Positions 16,805 through 24,808 of a stretch of 64,000 nt of DNA are shown here, piece by piece (position 1 is the first letter of the stretch; each line of letters starts with the position of its first letter). The stretch is from RYN-230 sp963813975 (lineage in GTDB: Bacteria > Actinomycetota > Actinomycetes > Streptosporangiales > Streptosporangiaceae), in assembly GCA_963813975.1 (NCBI GenBank), contig CAWFAP010000007.1, positions 558,001 through 622,000 on the forward strand, written 5' to 3'. Under the pieces are notes generated by a model that saw only the letters and a list, made by a program, of their open reading frames with translations, was not told the origin of the DNA and made no database searches. A program made the translations under genes and the position numbers.

Positions 16805-17489
16805 GCACCGTCTTAATCAGGTCGAAACCGAGTTTCGAGCGCAGGCGGCGGACGCAGACATCGACCACGTTGGAGCCGGGATCGAAGTCGTAGCCCCACA
16901 CCGTGGCGAGCAGCTGCCCTTTGGGCACCGACTGCCCGGGGTGATCCATGAGCTCACGCAGGAGCAGGAACTCCAGGCGGGTGAGCGGGACCGGGCCATG
17001 CCCGACGTTGGCTTCCAGCCGGCCGAAGTCCAGCACGAGCTCTCCCGCCTTCAGGACCTCGTTCACAGGGTGCCCGTCGTCGCGGAGCCTGACCCGCACC
17101 CGGGCCAGCAGCTCGGCCAGGGAGAATGGCTTGGTCAGGTAGTCCTGCGCCCCCAGTTCCAGGCAGTCCACCTTAGTCGTGACGTCCGCCAGGCACGAAA
17201 GCACGAGCACGGCCTGATCAGGCCGGTCACGGCGGAGCCGGGTGAGGATCTCCCGCCCGTCCATGTCCGGCATGACCAGGTCCAGGATGACCAGGTCATA
17301 GTCACCGGCCGTGGCCCGGCTCAGCCCTTCTTTACCGGAACTTGCGAAATCGATTGCATAACCGGCGGCGGTCAGGGCGCGCGCGATGAACTCACGGATC
17401 TGCGGCTCGTCGTCAACTACGAGGAGCCGCGCCGCCGTCCGGTAGGACTCCGGCAGCTGGACCGTCTTCGCAGGTAGGTTCCGTTGCAT
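16776..17489 (-). CDS. OmpR/PhoB family response regulator
   Basis: 237 residues. The receiver domain (about 20-135) has VVDDEPQ, the phosphoacceptor D70 in LVILDLVMPDMDG and K120 in YLTKPF. The winged-helix domain ends with VVDVCVRRLRSKLGFDLIKTVRGEGYQLTA. It is the first gene of a five-gene leftward operon (regulator, kinase, thioredoxin, anchored protein, deacetylase). The contents suggest sensing of envelope or redox stress. Confidence 0.95.
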   Translation of the reverse strand: MQRNLPAKTVQLPESYRTAARLLVVDDEPQIREFIARALTAAGYAIDFASSGKEGLSRATAGDYDLVILDLVMPDMDGREILTRLRRDRPDQAVLVLSCLADVTTKVDCLELGAQDYLTKPFSLAELLARVRVRLRDDGHPVNEVLKAGELVLDFGRLEANVGHGPVPLTRLEFLLLRELMDHPGQSVPKGQLLATVWGYDFDPGSNVVDVCVRRLRSKLGFDLIKTVRGEGYQLTA

Positions 17490-17902
17490 GGTCTGTCTGG
17501 GCGACGCGTCAGCACGGAGCGGTGGTCTGCCACCACCGCCTGAGCGATCCCCTCAGGTGAGGATGTACCGCCAGGAGGGGTGCGGTCAACCCTGGAAGCT
17601 TCTGGCAAACCATTGCAGCAGCACTCATCCTGTAATTCAGAGGTGTCGTTTGAGCCTGAGCGGTAACAATCAGTCTCATGATCAGGACTTGATGTAACCA
17701 GGCAGCGCTTGCAGGCGAAACGGTACCCGTCCGGGCCGCCCGATCATGACAATTTCGTCATTCAACGCCGCCCAGGTTGCCCAGGCGAGGCAGTCGATCG
17801 CAAGATCAGGACCAGACGAGATCTCCGGCCCGCAAGTTCTGGGACATTGCGGCCGGCCCAGTCGTGTGCGCGAGGCGCCGCGAAGAAGCGAGGTGGTGAC
17901 TG
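17490..17902. other. 413 bp divergent promoter region
   Basis: Lies between the leftward two-component operon and the rightward oxidase operon. No gene is seen. It contains two perfect hairpin-forming inverted repeats close to the regulator gene and presumably both promoters. Confidence 0.75.
17519..17562. promoter_or_regulatory. Two inverted repeats upstream of the response regulator
   Basis: GCGGTGGT and ACCACCGC (17519-17526 and 17532-17539) form perfect 8 bp arms with a 5-base centre. CCTCA GG TGAGG follows at 17551-17562. They lie 30-73 bases upstream of the regulator start codon, so they may be operators or leader hairpins. Confidence 0.4.
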
Positions 17903-18619
17903 GTGTCTCTGCCGGCCCGTATCGTGACCCTCCTGGTGGCGTTCGCCGCCGTGGTCGCCGGTGCGGTCTTCATCGTCCTCCACTACCTGGGCGGCAGCCT
18001 CGAAGTGGTGAACTACGCGCCGGAGGCATCCGGGGGAGCCGTCAACGTGGTCCTGCAGGAGGACCCGCAGAACGATTCGGCCAGCAGGCCCGACTGGGTC
18101 AGCTACTTCGTCCAGGACCCGAAGACCAAGGCCTGGGTCCACACCACGCTGTTCCAGGTACCGGCGCATACCCGGGTGAACATGACGATCCTGGGCTACG
18201 ACGGTTGCACGCCGGCCCGTAACAACTACTGGAGCCAGGTGCAGGGCACCATCGGCGGAAAGGTCAGCGTCCAGCAGTTCAAGACCGTCGGCCAGCCGCT
18301 GGGACCAGCCAAGAGCTTCTCGGTCATCAATACCTGGTCGCACTGCAGCGTCGGCCACTCGTTCGCGATCCCCAGCCTGCACCTGTACGTCCCGATGGCC
18401 TCGCCCAACACCCTGCTGTTCAACAAGGAACCCTGCGGCGACTCGCCCTGCACCGAGGGCCCGCACTCGATGGAGAAGTTCAGCTTCATGACCCCGAACC
18501 ACACGGGGACCTTCCGCTGGCAGTGCTTCATCCCCTGCGGCGGCGGGTTCCTGGACGGCAACGGCGGCCCGATGCAGACGCTCGGTTACATGATGGGCAA
18601 CATGGAGGTGTCAGCCTGA
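17903..18619 (+). CDS. Cupredoxin-like membrane protein heading the oxidase operon
   Basis: 238 residues from a GTG with a GAGG box upstream. One N-terminal membrane helix (about 7-28) precedes an extracytoplasmic domain. Near the C-terminus HTGTFRWQCFIPCGGGFLDGNGG carries C208 and C212 with the C-x3-C spacing of the CuA site of oxidase subunit II, but the CuA histidine position is Phe and the methionine position Gly. It overlaps the subunit II gene (stop TGATG junction). It may be a degenerate CuA-like protein, a copper-delivery factor or an accessory subunit; the assignment rests on motif shape and context. Confidence 0.8.
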   Translation: MSLPARIVTLLVAFAAVVAGAVFIVLHYLGGSLEVVNYAPEASGGAVNVVLQEDPQNDSASRPDWVSYFVQDPKTKAWVHTTLFQVPAHTRVNMTILGYDGCTPARNNYWSQVQGTIGGKVSVQQFKTVGQPLGPAKSFSVINTWSHCSVGHSFAIPSLHLYVPMASPNTLLFNKEPCGDSPCTEGPHSMEKFSFMTPNHTGTFRWQCFIPCGGGFLDGNGGPMQTLGYMMGNMEVSA

Positions 18620-19578
18620 TGGCCGAGTCCCAGGCCCCGGCGGCCCCCGGCCAGAGCGACCGGCGCGAGGGGCCGAACCACGGTCTGCGGATCTTCCTGA
18701 TCTGGATCGTGCTGGCCATCGTCGCAGACGTGCTCATCTGGACCCTGTGGAAGCCCCACATGCCGCCGGGGGAAATGACCTCGTCGGCGGAGCATCAGCA
18801 GGTGGACATCGCGGTGCTGGCCATGGCCGGTGCCCCGGTCATGCTCTTCGTGTACGTCTACTTCGCGTACACCCTGATCAACTGGCGGCACCGCCGAGGT
18901 GACGACGACGACGGGCCGCCGATCTTCGGGCACACCGCGTTGCAGGCCACCTGGATCGGCGGCACCGCGGTCATCGTGCTCGCGGCCTTCGTGTTCGGCA
19001 CCGTTGAGCTGATCGTGCCAGCGGGCGCAGGCGCGGGCGAGGGCCCGGCGCCGGTCTGGAAGCCGGACGGCAGCAACTTCCTCCAGGTGCAGGTCATCGG
19101 CCAGCAGTGGCAATTCACCTACCGCTACCCCCAATTCGGCGGGATGGAATCCACCCAGCTGGTCCTGCCCGCGAACCGGTCGATCGAGTTCCACGTGACC
19201 TCGCTGGACGTGATCCACAGCTTCTGGGCCTACCAGCTGGCCGTGAAGGCGGACGCGAACCCGAACGTGGACAACGTGGCCTACACCACCACGGACCACA
19301 CCGGCGGGTTCACCGTCCGCTGCAGCGAGCTCTGCGGCATCTGGCACGGGGCCATGTTCGACTCCGGCCGGGTGACGACCCCCGCCGCGTTCCAGGCCTG
19401 GGCCCGGGGCACGGAGCTGAGGGAGCACCAGCAAGGTGTCCTCGCCGCGCTGCCGCCCTACGCGCTGACCTATGACCCGACCGTGGTCCCGCAGCTCGGC
19501 CAGGAGGTGGTCAAGGTGGCGGGAATCACCGGCGCCAACGGTTACTACTACCCCTCTAGCGACCCGGTGTCGCCATGA
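18619..19578 (+). CDS. ctaC: Cytochrome c oxidase subunit II
   Basis: 319 residues. Membrane helices at about 22-42 and 65-90, and a third hydrophobic segment (TAVIVLAAFVFGTVELIV), precede the periplasmic cupredoxin domain. The aromatic electron-entry segment is QQWQFTYRYPQ. CuA ligands are H200 (DVIHSFW), C235, E237, C239, H243 and M246 (CSELCGIWHGAM). There is no fused cytochrome c domain, so the electron donor must be separate. It is translationally coupled to the gene before it and to a 22-codon frame after it. Confidence 0.95.
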   Translation: MAESQAPAAPGQSDRREGPNHGLRIFLIWIVLAIVADVLIWTLWKPHMPPGEMTSSAEHQQVDIAVLAMAGAPVMLFVYVYFAYTLINWRHRRGDDDDGPPIFGHTALQATWIGGTAVIVLAAFVFGTVELIVPAGAGAGEGPAPVWKPDGSNFLQVQVIGQQWQFTYRYPQFGGMESTQLVLPANRSIEFHVTSLDVIHSFWAYQLAVKADANPNVDNVAYTTTDHTGGFTVRCSELCGIWHGAMFDSGRVTTPAAFQAWARGTELREHQQGVLAALPPYALTYDPTVVPQLGQEVVKVAGITGANGYYYPSSDPVSP

Positions 19579-19643
19579 CCGGCGGAACCACCGCACCCGC
19601 GGGCGACTTCCCGATTCCCGCCAATACTGCGATGAAGAGGTGA
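19575..19643 (+). CDS. 22-residue open frame between oxidase subunits II and I
   Basis: An ATG overlaps the subunit II stop (ATGA at 19575-19578) and opens a 22-codon frame, MTGGTTAPAGDFPIPANTAM then KR, that ends 4 bases before the probable ATG of subunit I at 19648. It is hydrophilic. It may be a coupling peptide that carries ribosomes across the gap, a tiny oxidase-associated protein, or chance. Confidence 0.4.
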   Translation: MTGGTTAPAGDFPIPANTAMKR

Positions 19644-19733
19644 CCGGATGTCTATCGAGATAGAGCCGGAGAAGGCGCAGGGGAGCCGGCGGGATCCGGA
19701 CCGGTCGGCCCGCGCCTGGCCCGGCCCTGGTGG

Positions 19734-21629
19734 ATGCGCCCGGCCATGCACACCGGGATCATCGGCGCCATCCTCGGGTACTTCGTCGGGCACTGGCTGG
19801 GCAACTTCCTGTCCTCAGGGTATGAGCGGAACGCCTTGTCGGACATGAACGACTTCCCGCTCGTCCTCGGCTACGTGATCGCCGTGGTCGGCTGGCTGGC
19901 CGGGCTGGGCGTGTTCAACGACCTGGGCCGGCAGATCCTCGGCAAGCCGGTCCCGGTGGCCGAGGAGGAAGAGGAAGCCTTCGGCGGGGTGGCCCGGTAC
20001 TTCCGGTACTCGCTGGACCACAAGGTGGTCGGCATCCAGTACCTGGTCGGGATGATCATCTACTTCTGCACCGCGGGCCTGTTCGCCATGGCGATCAGGA
20101 CCGAGCTGCTGTCACCGAGCTACCACATCATGAGCTCCAGCGCCTACCTGATGGTGGTCGGCGAGCACGGCACGATGATGATGATGCTGATGTCCTCGGT
20201 CGTGCTCGGCCCGTTCGGCAACTACCTGATGCCGCTGATGATCGGGTCGAAGCGGATGGCGTTCCCCCGGCTGGAGGCGCTGTCGTTCTGGCTCACCCCG
20301 GCGGCGTTCATCGTCCTGCTGTCCAGCGTGCTGATCGGCGGGTTCCCCACCGGCTGGACCGGCTACGCGCCGCTGAGCGTGCAGGCCACCGAGGGCATGG
20401 ACGCCTACGCAGTGGCGTTCGGCCTGATGGGGATCTCGATCGTCCTGGCCGGGTTCAATATCATCGTGACCGTGATCAACTACCGGGCGCCCGGCATGCG
20501 GTGGAGCCGCCTGCCGATGTTCGTGTGGTCCATGGTCACCGTGTCGTTCCTGATGGTGCTGGCCACCCCGGTCCTGATCGGCGGCATGTACCTGCTGATC
20601 CTCGACCGCACCGCGCAGACCGCGAACTTCGTGAACACACTCGGCGGGAGCAGCTACCTGTACGAGAACCTGTTCTGGTTCTTCGGGCACCCGGAGGTCT
20701 ACATCCTGGCCCTGCCCGGGTTCGGCATCGTGTCGGAGATCATCCCGGTGTTCTGCCGCAAACCGCTGTTCGGCTACCGGGTCGCCGGGGCCGGCATGAT
20801 CGGGGTGGCCCTGCTCAGCTTCTTCGTCTGGCAGCACCACCTGTTCGTGAGCGGCATCAACCCGGAGATGCGCCCGCTGTTCATGCTGACCACCGAGCTC
20901 ATCTCGATCCCGACCGGGTTCATCTACCTGGTCGCGATGGGCACGTTCTGGAAGGCCAAGGTGCGGCTCACCGTGCCGATGCTGTTCGCCCTCGGGTTGT
21001 ACTTCAACTTCCTGATCGGCGGCATCTCCGGGGTGTTCCTGTCCGACGTCCCGGCGGACACCACCGAGCACGGCAGCTTCTTCGTGATGGCGCACTTCCA
21101 CTACACGATCATGGGCGGGCTCATCTTCGCGTTCTTCGGCGCCTGCTACTACTGGCTGCCGAAGATGATGGGCATCAGGCTGAACAAGAAGCTGGGGTAC
21201 CTGCACTTCTGGACGATGTTCCTCTTCTTCAACTCGACCTTCCTGCCGCTGTTCGCGGTGGGCATGGCGGGCCAGCCGCGCCGCGTCTTCGAGTACGCGA
21301 CGAACCTCACCGGGCTGAACGACTGGGTGTCGGTCTCCTCGTTCCTGCTCGGCGCCTCGATCCTGATCTTCGTGATCAACTTCATCTGGTCCACAGTGAT
21401 CGTCCGGGAACGCGAGGTGGCCAACCCGTGGAATTCGCGTGGCCTCGAATGGCAGGTCGCCGCGCCCCCGCCGCCCGGCAACTTCGAGCACATCCCGGTG
21501 GTGCTCTCCGGCCCGTATGACTACGGCGTGAAGGACGCACCGGCGGTCGCCGACCTGCACCCGCCCGTGGGCGTGGTCAGTGCCTCGTACGCGAGTGCGG
21601 GGACGGCCAGCACCGAAGTGGAGGCGTAA
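19734..21629 (+). CDS. ctaD: Cytochrome c oxidase subunit I
   Basis: 631 residues in the open frame. Helix-rich with two extra N-terminal helices before the standard twelve. All metal ligands are present: low-spin heme H145 and H456, heme a3 H454 (HFHYTIMGG), CuB H319, H368 and H369, and the cross-linked tyrosine Y323 (HPEVY). The ATG at 19734 lacks a ribosome site. A good site precedes an ATG at 19648 whose frame would join this one if the G-run at 19680-19683 had one more base, giving a leader ending in PRLARPWW. The gene probably starts at 19648 with a frameshift in the sequence. Confidence 0.94.
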   Translation: MRPAMHTGIIGAILGYFVGHWLGNFLSSGYERNALSDMNDFPLVLGYVIAVVGWLAGLGVFNDLGRQILGKPVPVAEEEEEAFGGVARYFRYSLDHKVVGIQYLVGMIIYFCTAGLFAMAIRTELLSPSYHIMSSSAYLMVVGEHGTMMMMLMSSVVLGPFGNYLMPLMIGSKRMAFPRLEALSFWLTPAAFIVLLSSVLIGGFPTGWTGYAPLSVQATEGMDAYAVAFGLMGISIVLAGFNIIVTVINYRAPGMRWSRLPMFVWSMVTVSFLMVLATPVLIGGMYLLILDRTAQTANFVNTLGGSSYLYENLFWFFGHPEVYILALPGFGIVSEIIPVFCRKPLFGYRVAGAGMIGVALLSFFVWQHHLFVSGINPEMRPLFMLTTELISIPTGFIYLVAMGTFWKAKVRLTVPMLFALGLYFNFLIGGISGVFLSDVPADTTEHGSFFVMAHFHYTIMGGLIFAFFGACYYWLPKMMGIRLNKKLGYLHFWTMFLFFNSTFLPLFAVGMAGQPRRVFEYATNLTGLNDWVSVSSFLLGASILIFVINFIWSTVIVREREVANPWNSRGLEWQVAAPPPPGNFEHIPVVLSGPYDYGVKDAPAVADLHPPVGVVSASYASAGTASTEVEA

Positions 21630-21631
21630 CC

Positions 21632-22297
21632 ATGGCCGAGCAGACCACCCAGCCGCCGGACGAGCTGGACCGGGCGGCCGAGGAAGCCGGTTTCTACCAC
21701 GAAGCGGCACTCAACGCGGCGTGGACCGGCGCCCGGTTCGCGATCGGCGCGCTGGCCTTCCTGTACGGGGCGTTCGCGTTCGCCTACTTCTACCTGCGCT
21801 CGATCAACTCCGAAGGGCGGTGGAAGGGCTCGGGCTACCACGCCCCGCAGACCGGCTACGGCGTGACGATCCTGGTCCTGGTCCTGCTCAGCGCCGTCGT
21901 CCAGTACGTGGGGCTGCAGCGGATCAAGGCCGGGGCCAAGGGCGCGTGGCAGGCCGCGGCCCTGGTCGCGCTGCTGCTCGGGACGGCCGCGGTGGTGGTG
22001 CAGATCATCCAGCTGCTCAGCCTGCCGTTCCAGCCGGGCAGCTCCGGTTTCTCCAGCGTGTTTACCGACACCTACCCGGTCCTGCTGGTCAGCTGGCTCG
22101 GGGCGATGCTCTGGCTGGAGATCCTGGTCATGCGCGCCCGCCCGCTCGCACCCATCTCCTTCGTCGAGCAGCCGCCCACCTACGCCGAGGCGTTCGCGGT
22201 CCAGCGGTTCCAGTCCTCACTGAGCGCGTTCACGCTGATCTGGAACTTCATGGCCGTGGTCACGCTGTTCTTCTTCCTGCTGTTCTACGTGCTCTGA
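21632..22297 (+). CDS. ctaE: Cytochrome c oxidase subunit III
   Basis: 221 residues and five predicted membrane helices, the short actinobacterial-type layout. Visible helices include FAIGALAFLYGAFAFAYFYLR, VTILVLVLLSAVVQYVGL and LLVSWLGAMLWLEILVM. It follows subunit I by 2 bases and precedes the CtaG gene by 1 base. Sequence similarity to canonical subunit III is low, so the call rests on topology, the AYFYLRSIN motif and operon position. Confidence 0.85.
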   Translation: MAEQTTQPPDELDRAAEEAGFYHEAALNAAWTGARFAIGALAFLYGAFAFAYFYLRSINSEGRWKGSGYHAPQTGYGVTILVLVLLSAVVQYVGLQRIKAGAKGAWQAAALVALLLGTAAVVVQIIQLLSLPFQPGSSGFSSVFTDTYPVLLVSWLGAMLWLEILVMRARPLAPISFVEQPPTYAEAFAVQRFQSSLSAFTLIWNFMAVVTLFFFLLFYVL

Positions 22298-22298
22298 C

Positions 22299-23186
22299 AT
22301 GAACCTGGTTGTCTCGCACTGGTCGGCCAACGTGGCGGTTCTCGCCGTGGGCCTGGCCGTCGCGGCCGTGCACCTGGCCGGGCTGGCCGGGCTGCGGTCG
22401 GACGCGCGGCGGGGTGGCGCCGCGCTCCCGGCCGGGCTGGCCCGCGAGGTCATCGCCTTCTACTCCGGGCTGCTCCTCGCGGTCCTGGCCCTGGTCTCGC
22501 CGCTCGGCTACTGGGCGGGCACGTTCATCTGGGTCCGGGTGCTCCAGGGCATCGTGCTCGGCGTGTACGTGCCACCGCTGCTCGTGCTCGGGGCACCCTG
22601 GCTGGTGCTGTGGCGTGGCCTGGGGCGTGACGCCCGCCCCCGGGCCACGGAAGCCACTGCGCCGGTGGCCCCGCGCCTGCGCAGCTGGCCGGTCGCGGTG
22701 GCCGCCCTGTTCGTCGTGGTCTGGTGCGGCTGGTACCTGCCGGTGCTCTACGACGCGGGCGTGCATCACCCGGTGGTGCTCGCGGCGCAGGCCGTCACCA
22801 CCATGGCCGCGGGGGTGCTGCTCTGGCTGCAGATCATCGGCTCCCGGCCTCATCGCCCGCAGTTCGGGCCGCTGTACCGGGTCATGCTGCTCGCCGCTAT
22901 CGTGCTGTTCAGCACCATCCTGGGCATGGTGCTCGGCTTCGACGCCCAGGTCCTTTACCCCGCGTATCTGGGGGTAGGGAGCCACCACGTGCTCACGGTG
23001 GTCAGCGACCAGCAGAACGGCGGGGCCGAGCTGTGGGTCCTGGTGCTCGAGCCCTACGTGATCGCGGGAGTCGCCCTCCTCGTCAAGTGGCTGAACGAGG
23101 AGGAATCGCAAGCCCTCTCCTCGGGCCTGGACCGGATGCTCCGGCCACCGAAACACACCTGGCCCACCCGGACCGGGCAGCGATGA
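22299..23186 (+). CDS. ctaG: CtaG-type cytochrome c oxidase assembly protein
   Basis: 295 residues with six to seven membrane helices. It matches the caa3_CtaG family found in Bacillus and actinobacterial oxidase operons: AFYSGLLLAVLALVSPLGYW, HHPVVLAAQAVTTMAAGVLLW and FSTILGMVLGF. Histidines in GVHHPVV and VGSHHVL may bind copper. This family is unrelated to the Cox11-type CtaG. It probably helps form the CuA or CuB site. Confidence 0.85.
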   Translation: MNLVVSHWSANVAVLAVGLAVAAVHLAGLAGLRSDARRGGAALPAGLAREVIAFYSGLLLAVLALVSPLGYWAGTFIWVRVLQGIVLGVYVPPLLVLGAPWLVLWRGLGRDARPRATEATAPVAPRLRSWPVAVAALFVVVWCGWYLPVLYDAGVHHPVVLAAQAVTTMAAGVLLWLQIIGSRPHRPQFGPLYRVMLLAAIVLFSTILGMVLGFDAQVLYPAYLGVGSHHVLTVVSDQQNGGAELWVLVLEPYVIAGVALLVKWLNEEESQALSSGLDRMLRPPKHTWPTRTGQR

Positions 23187-23216
23187 ATCAGTCATTGACT
23201 CCAGCTGGAGGATAGA

Positions 23217-23654
23217 GTGCACGAAGTGATTCCCCTGGCAGCGTCGTACAACTGGAACAACGGCGGGGCCCTCATGACGCTCATCCTGCCGCTCGGCTTC
23301 TTCATCGTCGTGATGATCGCCTTGTACTTCGTCTTCACCAGGCCGCACATGGTTCCCGGCCGCCGGCCCATCGCCGGGGCCCGGCCCGTGGCCCCGGCCG
23401 ACCCGGGCCAGGCGGCCTCGCTGGCCGCCGCGACCGGGTTGCCGACCGCGACCGCGGCTGGCGGCCCTGAGCCGCTGGCCGAGCGGGGTACCCCGCCGCC
23501 GGTCGGCGTGCGGACCGAGGAAGCCATCCAGGAAGCCGCCCAGGACGCTGGCCAGGAGGTCAAGGACGCGGCCGGAACGGCAAAGGATAAGGTTACCGGC
23601 GGGTCCGGCAAGGACCAGGACGCTGCACCCGAGGGCTCGGAGGATCAGGAGTGA
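23217..23654 (+). CDS. Small single-helix membrane protein of the oxidase operon
   Basis: 145 residues from a GTG with a GGAGG box. One membrane helix (about 20-40, LILPLGFFIVVMIALYFVFT) is followed by a long cytoplasmic tail that is Pro/Ala-rich and then acidic and amphipathic (EEAIQEAAQDAGQEVKDAAG). It sits between ctaG and ctaB, overlapping ctaB by 4 bases. A small accessory subunit or assembly factor is possible; no family recognised. Confidence 0.78.
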   Translation: MHEVIPLAASYNWNNGGALMTLILPLGFFIVVMIALYFVFTRPHMVPGRRPIAGARPVAPADPGQAASLAAATGLPTATAAGGPEPLAERGTPPPVGVRTEEAIQEAAQDAGQEVKDAAGTAKDKVTGGSGKDQDAAPEGSEDQE

Positions 23655-24808
23655 CCCCAGCGACCGATGCGCTGCCCGCCGTCGCGGGGCGGCGCCCCGC
23701 CCGGGTGGTGGCCCGGTCGCTCTTCGCCCTGACCAAGCCCCGGATCATCGAGCTGCTGCTGGTCACCACGATCCCGACCATGCTGCTCGCCCAGCGCGGC
23801 CTGCCCTCGATCCGGGTGCTCCTGGTCACGCTGGTCGCCGGGGCCTGCGCGGCGGGCAGCGCGAACACGATCAACTGCTACATCGACCGTGACATCGACG
23901 CGATCATGCGGCGCACCGCCCGGCGGCCGCTGAACGGCAAGGGCCGCAACGCCGCCGTGATCAAGCCGGCCGAGGCGCTCGTGTTCGGCATCGTGCTCGG
24001 GATCGTGTCCACGGTCCTGCTCGGCACGCTGGTCAACTGGCTGTCCGCGGGGCTAGCCGACACCGCGATCCTGTTCTACGTGTTCGTCTACACGCTCGGC
24101 CTGAAGCGCCGCACCCCGTCCAACATCGTCATCGGGGGCGCGGCCGGCTGTTTCCCGGTGCTGATCGGCTGGTCCGCCGTGACCGGGCGGGTCAGCCTGC
24201 CCGCCGTCGTCCTGTTCGCCGTGATCTTCTTCTGGACGCCGCCGCACTTCTGGGCGCTGGCCATGAAGTTCCGCGATGACTACGCCGCGGCCCGGGTGCC
24301 GATGCTGCCGGTGGTCGCCTCGCCGGCCGTAGTCGCCCGCAAGATCCTCTTCTACTCCTACGTGATGGTGGCGGCCACCCTCGCGCTCGCCCCCTACGCC
24401 GGCTGGCTGTACACGGCCGCGGCGCTGGCGCTCGGGGGCTGGTTCCTCCTCGAGGCGCACCGGCTGAACCGGCGGGTGGCCGCGATGACGTTCGACACCG
24501 GACCCGCGGGTTCCGGCCCGGCCCGGCCCGCGCCGGCGGCCGCCGGCCCCGGCCCTGCGGCCGGGGGGAACGTCGCGGTCGCCACGCCTGTGCTGGTCCA
24601 GACCGCGCCGGCGGACGTGACCGCCGGGGAGTTCGAGGCCAGCCGGGAGCCCGCGGCCACCCGGGTGACCGAGGGGGCCTGCGCGGGCCTGGCCCAGCCC
24701 AGCGCCAACCCCGCGCCGATGCGCCTGTTCCACCTGTCCATCGCCTACCTGACCCTGCTGTTCGCCGTCATCGCGGTCACTGCGCTGCTGCCCTGGGGGG
24801 GCTGGTAG
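23651..24808 (+). CDS. ctaB: Heme o synthase (protoheme IX farnesyltransferase)
   Basis: 385 residues, UbiA superfamily. It adds a farnesyl group to heme b to give heme o, the precursor of heme a. The first Asp-rich motif N75-x3-D79-x3-D83 (NCYIDRDID) and the second region FWTPPHFWALAMKFRDDYA are present. The usual length is about 300 residues. Here an Ala/Pro/Gly-rich insert of about 75 residues (about 285-357) separates the last helix from the rest. Its final 32 bases overlap the convergent kinase gene. Confidence 0.95.
   Translation: MTPATDALPAVAGRRPARVVARSLFALTKPRIIELLLVTTIPTMLLAQRGLPSIRVLLVTLVAGACAAGSANTINCYIDRDIDAIMRRTARRPLNGKGRNAAVIKPAEALVFGIVLGIVSTVLLGTLVNWLSAGLADTAILFYVFVYTLGLKRRTPSNIVIGGAAGCFPVLIGWSAVTGRVSLPAVVLFAVIFFWTPPHFWALAMKFRDDYAAARVPMLPVVASPAVVARKILFYSYVMVAATLALAPYAGWLYTAAALALGGWFLLEAHRLNRRVAAMTFDTGPAGSGPARPAPAAAGPGPAAGGNVAVATPVLVQTAPADVTAGEFEASREPAATRVTEGACAGLAQPSANPAPMRLFHLSIAYLTLLFAVIAVTALLPWGGW

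Noticed and set aside
20112..21710. 532-codon leftward open frame opposite oxidase subunit I
   Set aside because: His/Asp/Arg-rich antisense shadow of a highly conserved gene; no motif or ribosome site.
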